From Metabacillus sp. KUDC1714 (GTDB lineage: Bacteria > Bacillota > Bacilli > Bacillales > Bacillaceae), in the NCBI RefSeq assembly GCF_014217835.1, contig NZ_CP055263.1, positions 496,001 to 560,000 of the forward strand: DNA of 64,000 bases, written 5' to 3'. The notes beneath the pieces are model-generated. The model made no database searches. It was not told where the DNA came from and worked only from the letters and a program-made list of their open reading frames with translations. Made by a program: the position numbers and the translations under genes. This document shows, piece by piece, positions 26,777 to 35,118 of this stretch; the first letter of the stretch is position 1; every line of letters begins with the position of its first letter.

Positions 26777-28903
26777 CTAGTTTTTACAGAAAACGTACGT
26801 TCCTATTTTATTGATTTTTGCCTCATTTTTTATTGCAATTGGCTCATTCAAATAGATTTTTTCAGGATCCACGACAATTTGCCAATCTCCCTTATTTAAA
26901 GAAAGCGTAAATGTTTGATTGAGATGATTATTATGAACAACAAAGATTGTTCCCCAAGGGCCCAGATGCTCCACTTCTTGTAATTGATAGGTAATCAGTT
27001 GTGGGAGTTCATCTTTAAAAACAAGATGTTTGTTTATCTGAAGTGAAGATGGAAAACGAAATGCTGCATGAAGCTTTCTTAATTTAATTAACCCTTTTAC
27101 ATATTCAACATTTTCTTTGTAGATCGATCGATTACTCCAGTTTATCCAGTTTATTTCATCGGGAGAGTTATAGCTATTTTCAACACTATTTTTAGTACGG
27201 AAAAACTCCTGACCTGCATGAAGGAACGGAACACCTTGCGAAAGAATCACAATGCTCGTTGCTAAACGATGTCTAGCCAGTCTGCTCCCCTCCATCTCAG
27301 TTGGACAAAAGGATAGAAAGCGATCCAACATTGTATGATTATCGTGTGATTCAACGTAATTAATGGATTGATGTGGTTCTTTAAACATAGATGGTGAACC
27401 ACTAATAAGTTGTTTCATCTGTTCATTTTTTTCTAAATTAGCATATACAAATCCACGATCATGTACACTAAACGTACTTCCTTTAATAACGTCGCGAAAA
27501 TGATCATTAAAGAAGCTAATTGTTGGAATTTTATTTGCATTTGGAATGATCGCTTTCTTTTCAAATGGCAAAGGTGTATCTAAATTCCACCCCTCACCTA
27601 ATAAGAGCGAATCTGGCTTCAAAGCATAAATTTCGCTTTGTAATGCGAGCATGGTATCTACATCCAGAATCCCCATTAAGTCAAAGCGAAAGCCATCAAT
27701 ATTATATTCATTCATCCAATAGCAAGCACAATCAATAATGAATTTTCTCACCATGTATCGTTCTGAGGCAAGATCATTTCCAACACCGGTTCCATTTGAT
27801 GGAATCCCATTTCCATCATATCTAAAATAATAACCTGGTACTAGCTTTTCAAAAGACGAATCCTCTTTTGAATATACATGATTATAAACAACATCAAGTA
27901 TAACTCTTAAGCCTTGTTGGTGAAGTGATTGTACAACATGCTTTAATTCAATTATTCGTTTATACGGATTTGTGGGGTCCATTGAATAGCTTCCTTCAGG
28001 AGCAAAAAAATGAAGCGGATTATAGCCCCAATTATAGGAAGCAAGTGGGTTGTTTTCATCCACCTCTTCATAATCATTTACAGGTAAAAGTTCAACATGT
28101 GTTACACCAAGCTCAGACATATAGGAGATACCTGTTGAATCACCTTGCTTATTTTTCGTACCCTTCTCTAACCATGCATTGTATTTACCTTTATGGATCA
28201 TACCGCTATCCTCATGTATAGAAAAATCGCGGATGTGAGCTTCATAAATAATTGCATCTGTCTTCTGTTTAAAAATAGGGAGCTCAACAGTAGGGATAGA
28301 GATTTTTTCTTTATCAACAATTACACCATATTCACCATTTATTGAAACTGCTGTCGTATATGGATCTACCGCTTCACGCCACACTAAATTTACGCATGCA
28401 AGATAAGTGTAGAAGTATCCCTCAAAGTCACCTTCCAAAACAATTGACCAAGTTCCTTTCTCACATCTAACCATATCATACGTACCGAGTTCAGTTTTAT
28501 TTTGCTGGTAAAGTCTTATTTTCACCATAATAGCTGTTGGTGCCCACACTTTAAAAACCGTTTTTTCCTTATGATAAATGGCACCAAGATCATTTCCCTC
28601 ATAAGCAAATAGATGATCAAACTCAACCGAGCGAATGACAGAGCCTATTTGCAAATCCGTTTCAATTCCACGTTCATCAATAATCATATAGGTTTGACCG
28701 AATTGTAGGTCACTTGTAAACTGACAAATATATTTCACATGTGACTCAATGTTCACTTTTTGCTTGATAGTAAGCAGTTCGTTTCCGTGATTACTTTTTA
28801 TATAAAACGCCTTATCCTCTTTTTCCAAATCTTTTGGAACTAGAATAGCGATTTCATTAATCTGATCTAAAAAAGCTTCATATTTCCGATTTATTTTTAG
28901 CAA
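26777..28903 (-). CDS. amyX: Type I pullulanase
   Basis: 708-aa glycoside hydrolase family 13 enzyme that cleaves alpha-1,6 branches of pullulan, starch and glycogen-derived oligosaccharides. There is no signal peptide, so it is cytoplasmic like B. subtilis AmyX (718 aa). An N-terminal carbohydrate-binding region precedes the barrel; the type I signature YNWGYNPLHFFAPEGSY is near 291-307, the nucleophile is in GFRFDLMG near 411, the acid in GEGWNLDTP, and the third carboxylate in VESHDNHT. TTG start with GGGGGTGG. No cre site was seen upstream. Confidence 0.95.
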   Translation of the reverse strand: MLKINRKYEAFLDQINEIAILVPKDLEKEDKAFYIKSNHGNELLTIKQKVNIESHVKYICQFTSDLQFGQTYMIIDERGIETDLQIGSVIRSVEFDHLFAYEGNDLGAIYHKEKTVFKVWAPTAIMVKIRLYQQNKTELGTYDMVRCEKGTWSIVLEGDFEGYFYTYLACVNLVWREAVDPYTTAVSINGEYGVIVDKEKISIPTVELPIFKQKTDAIIYEAHIRDFSIHEDSGMIHKGKYNAWLEKGTKNKQGDSTGISYMSELGVTHVELLPVNDYEEVDENNPLASYNWGYNPLHFFAPEGSYSMDPTNPYKRIIELKHVVQSLHQQGLRVILDVVYNHVYSKEDSSFEKLVPGYYFRYDGNGIPSNGTGVGNDLASERYMVRKFIIDCACYWMNEYNIDGFRFDLMGILDVDTMLALQSEIYALKPDSLLLGEGWNLDTPLPFEKKAIIPNANKIPTISFFNDHFRDVIKGSTFSVHDRGFVYANLEKNEQMKQLISGSPSMFKEPHQSINYVESHDNHTMLDRFLSFCPTEMEGSRLARHRLATSIVILSQGVPFLHAGQEFFRTKNSVENSYNSPDEINWINWSNRSIYKENVEYVKGLIKLRKLHAAFRFPSSLQINKHLVFKDELPQLITYQLQEVEHLGPWGTIFVVHNNHLNQTFTLSLNKGDWQIVVDPEKIYLNEPIAIKNEAKINKIGTYVFCKN

Positions 28904-28950
28904 TCAAGCCACCCCCATTTGGAAGTCTTTTTATTTCATTTGAAATGATT

Positions 28951-29628
28951 TTATTTAATAAGGGCAACACGAGATTTTCTTATACTAATTGAAACTGGAG
29001 TCTCTCCCACAACATCTCCATCTGCATGGATTATTGAAGGTTTTTTAGAAGTAATTGATATGGATTCACAAGCAATTGTATTTATTACTGCACTTAAATG
29101 TTTTTCAGCCATATTGAAAAACATCACCATAAAAAGCTGAAATCGATTGATACTGTGTACAATTGTCATATTTAGTTCCCCATTCGTAGCGTTTGCATTA
29201 GTAGTAACCTTAAATTCCCCTTGATAATTAGGTCCATTTGATATGATAATGAACCATACATTATTATACGTAGTAAACTCTCCATTAACGCAAACTTCTA
29301 ATGAAGAAAGTTGATAATCTAATAATACCTTAAAATAGGCAATGATAAACGTTACAAACTCCATTTTTAGCATGGCCAATAACTTTTTAATTGGAATATT
29401 TTCTATTTCCTTTTGAACCTCAGCTTGTAATCCTATTCCTAAATGGTTTATAAAATACTGCCCAATTTTCTTTCCAATTAATCGAAACTCTCCAAGGTCA
29501 TATTGTGTTACCGGTTTATTGCCCCTTTGTTTTATTAGTCTTATTGCCTTAACTGGATTTGTTGGTAATTGAAACCAGTTATTCCCACTTCCAGCTCTTA
29601 AAAGATAAAAAATAATCCATTCATACAT
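28951..29628 (-). pseudogene. ytlR: 5'-truncated diacylglycerol-kinase-like lipid kinase (ytlR remnant)
   Basis: 225 aa that align with the C-terminal part of YtlR-like lipid kinases (about 300 aa). The frame opens at the nucleotide-loop PAGSGND region, seen here as LLRAGSGNNWFQLPTNP. The N-terminal 70-80 residues with the essential GGDGT motif are absent, and the 130 bases upstream hold only a terminator. The remaining fold (IGLQAEVQKEIENIPIKKLL, IIISNGPNYQGEFKVTTNANATNGELNM, HADGDVVGETPVSISI) is well kept, implying recent loss or a non-catalytic residual role. It is directly upstream of amyX, as in B. subtilis. Confidence 0.75.
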
Positions 29629-29719
29629 TTATACTCCATTATCTATACTAGTTTATGTACGTGAATATATTGTGTTCACTAAAAAGTGCAAGAGCTAAAT
29701 TCACTATAATTTCATCTCA

Positions 29720-29751
29720 AAAAGGGACTGACTCCAAAGGTCTTGTCCCTA
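29720..29751 (-). terminator. ytlQ: ytlQ terminator
   Basis: AGGGAC (29723-29728) pairs with GTCCCT (29745-29750), followed by a U-run on the minus strand, nine bases after the ytlQ stop. Confidence 0.75.
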
Positions 29752-29759
29752 TACTGCAA

Positions 29760-30728
29760 TTAATCATTTGAGGATTCTTCATCCCATTCCTTACGGTAGT
29801 AGGAATTTGTTAGGCAGTGAGATAGCAATACTTGCGCTGCTTTTAACTGGGTATGCTTTAATGGTGCAGATGATTTCCTTAGCCGCTGAAACCACTCGTG
29901 ATATGTACGTTTATCTAAAATTGTTATATCATAAGGAGCATAAGGGTAATCTATATAACCGTTACGGCTTATCATTAGTTTTTTAACGGGAATGTCAACT
30001 TCCTGTGCTGAAATTAGTTTTTCGACAACAGTTCCTGTACGATTGAGACTTAATAATGGACTCAGCACTTTTTTTTCGTGATCACCTTTTCTTGCAACCC
30101 AGAATTTTTCCTTCGAACCTGTAAAAACTGTTTCATCTAACTGTTCAACAAGTGTTATACAATAGACTTCTGTTGTCCCTATCAGGATTAAATCTAGTTC
30201 AACTGGAGCATTTTTCAACTGAAAAACTGGTCTATAAAGTAATAAGTAGTGATCAGGTATACGTTGAACAAAATACTTCAATACCCTATCTCTATACACC
30301 GATTTTTCTACCGATGATATTTCCCGAAGAGTTGAGCTTGCCCAACGAACTTGAAAACGAAAAATATAATCCAAAAATAAATGTTTAAGATCGTCAATTG
30401 TTTTTGGTATCGTTGTAAATTGAAATTGCAAATCCTCATCAGCAAGTATTGCGTCATTTATAAGTGGTTTTATAACCTGTGGTTCAGGTTCTTCCTTGGA
30501 AAATCTACTTTTAAACATTTTTAAAATGGACAGCTTTTCCGTATCATCTTCACGCTGCAGGGTAGGAGATTCACTTACTTTCATTACCGAATGAAACGTA
30601 TCACTTTCCCATGCTTGTGAAACCTTATCCCATTGTTGCTTTTTTAATCGGATAAACTGACTTGAATAACGGTAAGCATTGAGCTCGTAGCGTGAGATAT
30701 AATCATAAAGTTTAATTAATTGTGCCAA
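29760..30728 (-). CDS. ytlQ: Conserved protein YtlQ (NERD-like region)
   Basis: 322-aa soluble protein placed where B. subtilis has ytlQ. The C-terminal half looks related to nuclease-related (NERD) domains: YRPVFQLKNAPVELDLILIG near 168-187, VYCITLVEQ, then FWVARKGDHEKKVLSPLLSLNRTGTVVEKLI. Catalytic residues of a true nuclease cannot be confirmed by eye. The N-terminal third is helical and charged. It has its own terminator and lies 66 bases downstream of the LrgB-like gene. Function unknown. Confidence 0.75.
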   Translation of the reverse strand: MAQLIKLYDYISRYELNAYRYSSQFIRLKKQQWDKVSQAWESDTFHSVMKVSESPTLQREDDTEKLSILKMFKSRFSKEEPEPQVIKPLINDAILADEDLQFQFTTIPKTIDDLKHLFLDYIFRFQVRWASSTLREISSVEKSVYRDRVLKYFVQRIPDHYLLLYRPVFQLKNAPVELDLILIGTTEVYCITLVEQLDETVFTGSKEKFWVARKGDHEKKVLSPLLSLNRTGTVVEKLISAQEVDIPVKKLMISRNGYIDYPYAPYDITILDKRTYHEWFQRLRKSSAPLKHTQLKAAQVLLSHCLTNSYYRKEWDEESSND

Positions 30729-30794
30729 CCGTTTATCAACTCCCTCATTGTTTGTTATGGTTGCTGTAGAAATTCTCTCACCAACATTTTCGTT

Positions 30795-31481
30795 TCATAG
30801 GAAAAATGACAAAATTATTGGACATAGGAAGCTTGTAAAAATAGCGCTTAAGGTCATAGAAATTGAACTAAGTGCACCTTCAACATTTCCAATCTCTAAC
30901 GCCCTTGCAGTTCCAATTCCGTGCGATGCTGTACCAAAGCCAATTCCTTTTGAAATGGAATGCTTAATATTACAGACTTTCATTAAATACGGTCCAAACA
31001 TTGCACCTGATATCCCAGCAACCATTACGTAAACAGCCGCAAGTGCAGGTGCTCCACCAACGAACTCGCTTATTTCCATTGCAATTGGTGTAGTAACTGA
31101 TTTTGGAGCTATTGAAAAAATAAGCTCTTTATTAATTCGACTTATCATTCCTAGAATGATTCCACTTACCATTCCAACAATCGCTCCTACAATAACACTA
31201 ATGAAAATAGTTAGTGAATTCCTTTTTACTATATCTCGATGATCATATAGTGGAATAGCTAATGCAACTACAGCTGGCCCTAATAACTCATCTAGCCATT
31301 TTGCACCACTCATGTAGGTGATATATGACGTATTTGTCACTAATAATAATCCAGCAACTAGTAGGCTGGACGTGAAGATCGGAACGAGTAAGGGGTAGGT
31401 ATAACGGTTATAAAATTGCTTCATGAGTAAATAAATAACAATTGTTATCCCGATAAATAAGATTGAAAAAAACAGACTCAT
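30795..31481 (-). CDS. LrgB/CidB-family membrane protein
   Basis: 228-aa polytopic membrane protein of the LrgB family, partner of LrgA/CidA-type holin-like proteins. Signature blocks include LDELLGPAVVALAIPLYDHRD near 64-84, KSVTTPIAMEISEFVGGAPALAA near 128-150, and GFGTASHGIGTARALEIGNVEGALSS near 177-202. In B. subtilis one such pair (PftAB) is a pyruvate transporter, while others modulate autolysis. It overlaps the LrgA-like gene by four bases. The pair is not in this locus in B. subtilis. Confidence 0.9.
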   Translation of the reverse strand: MSLFFSILFIGITIVIYLLMKQFYNRYTYPLLVPIFTSSLLVAGLLLVTNTSYITYMSGAKWLDELLGPAVVALAIPLYDHRDIVKRNSLTIFISVIVGAIVGMVSGIILGMISRINKELIFSIAPKSVTTPIAMEISEFVGGAPALAAVYVMVAGISGAMFGPYLMKVCNIKHSISKGIGFGTASHGIGTARALEIGNVEGALSSISMTLSAIFTSFLCPIILSFFL

Positions 31482-31867
31482 AAGTGTAGCCCCTTATCCT
31501 TATTAGCATCCTCACCTCTTGTTAATAAAACATCACTTATTCGAGCAGAGGTTACCATCACGATGATTGTGCTAACTAATACGATCCCAATCGTAATTAG
31601 TCCACTTCCCATAAATAAATCAAGGTAGTCAATGACTCCTACTGTAGCAGGTATAAATAACATTGGTAAATATTTTAAAAGGAGAGAGCTTCCCAAGGTT
31701 ATCCACTCTCGCTTAATAATTCGAAAATAAAGCGCTCCAAATAATAAGATCATACCAATAATACTTCCTGGAACAGTTAAGTTACAAACCTTTTGAATAA
31801 GCACTCCTATAAGATATATCGTCAATAAACATGATATTTGCAGTATGGTTAAAACATATTTCATCAT
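31478..31867 (-). CDS. LrgA/CidA-family holin-like protein
   Basis: 129-aa protein with four membrane segments and the family motif LTVPGSIIGMILLFGALYFRIIK at about 30-52, followed by WITLGSSLLLKYLPMLFIPATVGVIDY. It is thought to act with the LrgB-type partner in murein-hydrolase control or small organic acid transport. Its ATG overlaps the thpR stop (ATGA), and AAAGGTGATA is the ribosome site, so thpR-lrgA-lrgB are translated in series. Confidence 0.9.
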   Translation of the reverse strand: MMKYVLTILQISCLLTIYLIGVLIQKVCNLTVPGSIIGMILLFGALYFRIIKREWITLGSSLLLKYLPMLFIPATVGVIDYLDLFMGSGLITIGIVLVSTIIVMVTSARISDVLLTRGEDANKDKGLHL

Positions 31868-32439
31868 TTATCACCTTTTAAATCAAAAACATCAATTGCT
31901 TCATACTTTGGAAATCGATCAAGATGGGTCTGATACAAATGAATCTCCTTGACTATAAAGGTTTGGTGCTCATTATGAATTGCTTCGAGAAACAGTTCCG
32001 GTGTAACAAAAGGTTTGTCTGACTTCCAACGTCTTGCAAGTGTGATATGAGGACGGAACGGCTTTGAATCAAGATTAAAACCAATTTCTTGACAAGCATG
32101 AAAAACTTGTTTTTGCAAATAAATAAGGGATGAAGAGTCTTCAATTCCAGCCCAAAATATTCTTGGTGTATCTTTTTTACCGAAAACACCAAGCCCCTTT
32201 ACTGAAAGGCTGAATGGTGGTAAATTGACTATTTTGTCTTTCACAAGTTTCGATAATCTTTTTAACTGATCATCTGCATCAATCTGACCCAAAAAAGCTA
32301 AAGTAATATGATAATCTTCTTGATGAACCCAAGATTGGAATGGAAGGTTGCCCTTATTATTAGCTAGCCAGTTATGTATTGCTTTTCTAAGATCGATTTC
32401 TATTGGAACTGCAATAAAAAAATGAGTTTGATGTTTCAT
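31864..32439 (-). CDS. thpR: RNA 2',3'-cyclic phosphodiesterase (YtlP)
   Basis: 191-aa member of the 2H phosphoesterase superfamily. Both catalytic HxT motifs are present: YHITLAFLGQ near 47-56 and FRPHITLARRW near 130-140. It opens 2',3'-cyclic phosphates; the physiological RNA is unknown. ATG 32439 (MKHQTHFFIAVPIE) has GGGGGC upstream, and the extension to 32484 does not. Two genes for an LrgAB pair follow in the same unit. Confidence 0.92.
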   Translation of the reverse strand: MKHQTHFFIAVPIEIDLRKAIHNWLANNKGNLPFQSWVHQEDYHITLAFLGQIDADDQLKRLSKLVKDKIVNLPPFSLSVKGLGVFGKKDTPRIFWAGIEDSSSLIYLQKQVFHACQEIGFNLDSKPFRPHITLARRWKSDKPFVTPELFLEAIHNEHQTFIVKEIHLYQTHLDRFPKYEAIDVFDLKGDK

Positions 32440-32637
32440 AAAAATTGCCCCCAGATTTCTTAATGTACAGACGGTTCGATTCATTATTTATTTATTCTAT
32501 CCCACATTAAAAGAAAAAACATTATTCAGGGTAAGTATTGTTTTAAATTCAATCTTTGTTATATCCTAGTATTGTAATAGGAATATTAATTTTTATATGA
32601 TAGAATTTTTACAAGCACATCAAAAGGAAGTGACATA

Positions 32638-33567
32638 ATGAAAGTCGTTAACAACATTGCAGACCTTATCGGAAATACTCCATTAGTAAAATTAAATCGA
32701 ATAACCCCTGAGGATAGCGCAGCGGTTTACTTAAAGCTTGAATTCTTTAATCCAAGTGGAAGTGTAAAGGATCGTGCTGCTTACAATATGATTATTGAAG
32801 CTGAAAAGCAAGGTTTATTAAAGCCTAATTCAACCATAATTGAACCTACTAGTGGAAATACTGGAATCGGGATTGCAATGAATGCAGCTGCACGCGGCTA
32901 TAAAGCAATTCTTGTTATGCCTGATACAATGACACAAGAACGTATTAATTTACTTAAAGCATACGGAGCAGAGGTTGTTCTAACACCTGGTGACGAAAAG
33001 ATGCCAGGCTCTATTAGAAAAGCAGAGCAGCTAACAAAAGAAATACCAAACGCCTTTATGCCAATGCAGTTTGATAACGAAGCAAATCCTAATGCACATC
33101 GTCATACTACGGCAAAAGAAATAATCGAGGCGATGGATGAACTTGGCAAGCCGCTATCTGCTTTTGTTGCTACTGCTGGCACTGGTGGGACGATTACAGG
33201 AACAGGGGAAGCATTAAAAGCACATTACAAAGATTTAAGAGTTCACGTTGTTGAACCAGCTGGATCTCCGGTTCTTTCAGGTGGAAAACCAGGCATGCAC
33301 AAACTTGTCGGGACAAGCCCTGGCTTTATTCCTTCAATTTTAAATCAAAAGGTATATGATGAAATTCTCAAAATTGAGGATGATCAAGCATATGATATTA
33401 CAAGAAGACTTGCTCGTGAGGAAGGAATATTAGTTGGGCCATCTTCTGGTGCAGCATGTTATGCAGCAATTGAAGTAGCAAAACGTTTAACACCTGAAGA
33501 TGTAGTCGTTTGTATAATAAGTGATACTGGTGAACGTTATCTATCAAGTGATGTCTTTGCTTTTTAA
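32638..33567 (+). CDS. ytkP: Cysteine synthase family protein YtkP
   Basis: 309-aa PLP-dependent beta-family enzyme (O-acetylserine sulfhydrylase type). PLP lysine in FNPSGSVKDRAAYNM near 36-50, the substrate loop EPTSGNTGIG near 69-78, the phosphate loop GTGGTITGTG near 176-185, and GPSSGAACYAA near 264. B. subtilis YtkP is the second, divergent CysK paralogue in the same region, so its main substrate may not be O-acetylserine. AAGGAAGTG precedes ATG. It is divergent from thpR. Confidence 0.92.
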   Translation: MKVVNNIADLIGNTPLVKLNRITPEDSAAVYLKLEFFNPSGSVKDRAAYNMIIEAEKQGLLKPNSTIIEPTSGNTGIGIAMNAAARGYKAILVMPDTMTQERINLLKAYGAEVVLTPGDEKMPGSIRKAEQLTKEIPNAFMPMQFDNEANPNAHRHTTAKEIIEAMDELGKPLSAFVATAGTGGTITGTGEALKAHYKDLRVHVVEPAGSPVLSGGKPGMHKLVGTSPGFIPSILNQKVYDEILKIEDDQAYDITRRLAREEGILVGPSSGAACYAAIEVAKRLTPEDVVVCIISDTGERYLSSDVFAF

Positions 33568-33574
33568 TTTAGAC

Positions 33575-33602
33575 GGAGAGGAAATGTTTCCTCTCCTTTT
33601 TA
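33575..33602 (+). terminator. ytkP: ytkP terminator
   Basis: GGAGAGGAAA (33575-33584) and TTTCCTCTCC (33587-33596) followed by TTTTT. It runs into the last codons of the convergent MFS gene. Confidence 0.85.
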
Positions 33603-34781
33603 CATAGCAGCTTTTTTATTAGTAAGCTTAAACAATAGTAACACCAACAATCCCAATACAGTCATTGCTCCGAAAAACAAATATACGTACATGACTGAAA
33701 ATCCTTCTAAAATTAACCCTCCTACAAAAGTACAGAACCAGTTCCCTAGCCCATTACCGATAGCTGAATACAACGAAATAGCAGTTGCCCCAACTTTTTT
33801 AGGTGCTAAATCTCTGACATATTGTATAGCCGCTGGCATGAACAAACCAAATGAAAGCCCTTGGGCAATAGTAGAAATATAAATGATTGATAAAGGTGGT
33901 TCAATAAAGTATAAAAACCAGCGAATAGCAGCTACTACTGTCGCCAAGATTAAGATATTAATCATTCCAAGCTTGTTTATCCAAAGGCTTGCGACTTTCA
34001 TAAATGGGGCTTCACTACCAGCTGCTAGCAAAAACGCAAGACCAATTCCCGTAAGCCCACCACCTACTTCAGCTATTAATATCCCAAAATAAATATTATT
34101 CGCTAACAGTGGTCCTAAAACTAAAAAAGAAATAAATAAAAAGACAAAGTATCTTGGCACATTAATAAGTTCTTTAAGCCCTTTTCTTAAACTAATTTTC
34201 ATAGATTGATTTTCTTTTGGTAGCTGCCAAGCAAATAAACATGAAACAAGTAAGGCAATGGAAAAAACATAAAAAATAACTGATAAGCTTATCTGGTCTG
34301 AAAGCCAACCAACAATTTGGACAGCAAAGGCAAAGCCAACAGCTCCCCACAGGCGAAGCGAACCGTATTGACCTTTTGTTTTTTGAACATAATTTACCGC
34401 AATACTATCTGATAACGGAATAACCGCACTTTGCACGATAGCAAGCAAAATTGCCATAACTACAATCCAGTAATAGCTATTTATAAAAGAATAAATGATC
34501 CCAAACATCGCAGTTAAAAGGATCGCCGCGGATAATAAGAAGCTTGGCTTTTGTGTTACATCACTTAGGACTCCCCATATCGGTTGTACGACAATCATCA
34601 CAACTGGGCTAATCGACATAATAATTCCTATTTGGCTACCCGATAGGCCAACAACATCTTTTAAATAGAGGGATAAAAGCGGAAAAAGTGAACCAATCCC
34701 AAAAAAAACAAAGAAATAAAACTTTGAAAAATTAAGATTGGTTGCTCTTTGTTCCTGCTGATGTATGACTGTGTATTCCAT
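33600..34781 (-). CDS. MFS transporter (YwbF-like)
   Basis: 393-aa major facilitator with about 12 membrane segments, of the MFS_1-like group containing B. subtilis YwbF and the nucleoside/sugar:proton symporters. The cytoplasmic loop signature is GVLSDVTQKP near 71-80, and a second conserved block is QYGSLRLWGAVGFA near 138-151. The substrate cannot be inferred; neighbours give no pathway. It is not at this place in B. subtilis. AAGAAGGAA precedes the ATG. Confidence 0.85.
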   Translation of the reverse strand: MEYTVIHQQEQRATNLNFSKFYFFVFFGIGSLFPLLSLYLKDVVGLSGSQIGIIMSISPVVMIVVQPIWGVLSDVTQKPSFLLSAAILLTAMFGIIYSFINSYYWIVVMAILLAIVQSAVIPLSDSIAVNYVQKTKGQYGSLRLWGAVGFAFAVQIVGWLSDQISLSVIFYVFSIALLVSCLFAWQLPKENQSMKISLRKGLKELINVPRYFVFLFISFLVLGPLLANNIYFGILIAEVGGGLTGIGLAFLLAAGSEAPFMKVASLWINKLGMINILILATVVAAIRWFLYFIEPPLSIIYISTIAQGLSFGLFMPAAIQYVRDLAPKKVGATAISLYSAIGNGLGNWFCTFVGGLILEGFSVMYVYLFFGAMTVLGLLVLLLFKLTNKKAAM

Positions 34782-34857
34782 AATATTCCTTCTTTCCTTA
34801 ACAAAATACAGACTCTATTTATCACTTTAGAGTTACTGGCAACTGTTTATCCTTTAA

Positions 34858-35037
34858 AAAGTCTATTTTCGCAAACATTGTTGCTATTTACCAAGTAATG
34901 CGGTGTGGTTGATTGCAGAGAGAGATGCTCGCTTTCCGCGGGGCGGGCGGTGCTCCCGCAGGTGTCTCGCAAACCGTTCCAATCAACCTGAATTTGTTTT
35001 TGTTTTAAAAGCAATAATCTCTTAGAAAAGAGCCTTA
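34858..35037. mobile_element. MITE-like element with GC-rich core
   Basis: Ends form imperfect terminal inverted repeats: CTATTTTCGCAAACATTGTT.. from 34863 on the left, and on the right (read in reverse complement from 35034) GGCTCTTTTCTAAGAGATTA... An inner exact inverted repeat GGTTGATTG (34907-34915) / CAATCAACC (34980-34988) encloses a very GC-rich stretch (GCTTTCCGCGGGGCGGGCGG) of a type common in Bacillus genomes. No ORF of note is inside. It lies between the MFS gene and the pepV terminator. Confidence 0.65.
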
Positions 35038-35045
35038 AAAAAAGA

Positions 35046-35076
35046 GATGACTTCATTTTCAAGAAATGAAGTCATC
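35046..35076 (-). terminator. pepV: pepV terminator
   Basis: Perfect 13-bp stem (GATGACTTCATTT at 35046-35058, complement at 35064-35076) with a long U-run on the minus strand, 43 bases after the pepV stop. Confidence 0.92.
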
Positions 35077-35118
35077 CTGTTTCAATCTACTATCATCCCT
35101 GCCATATTTCATCATTCA

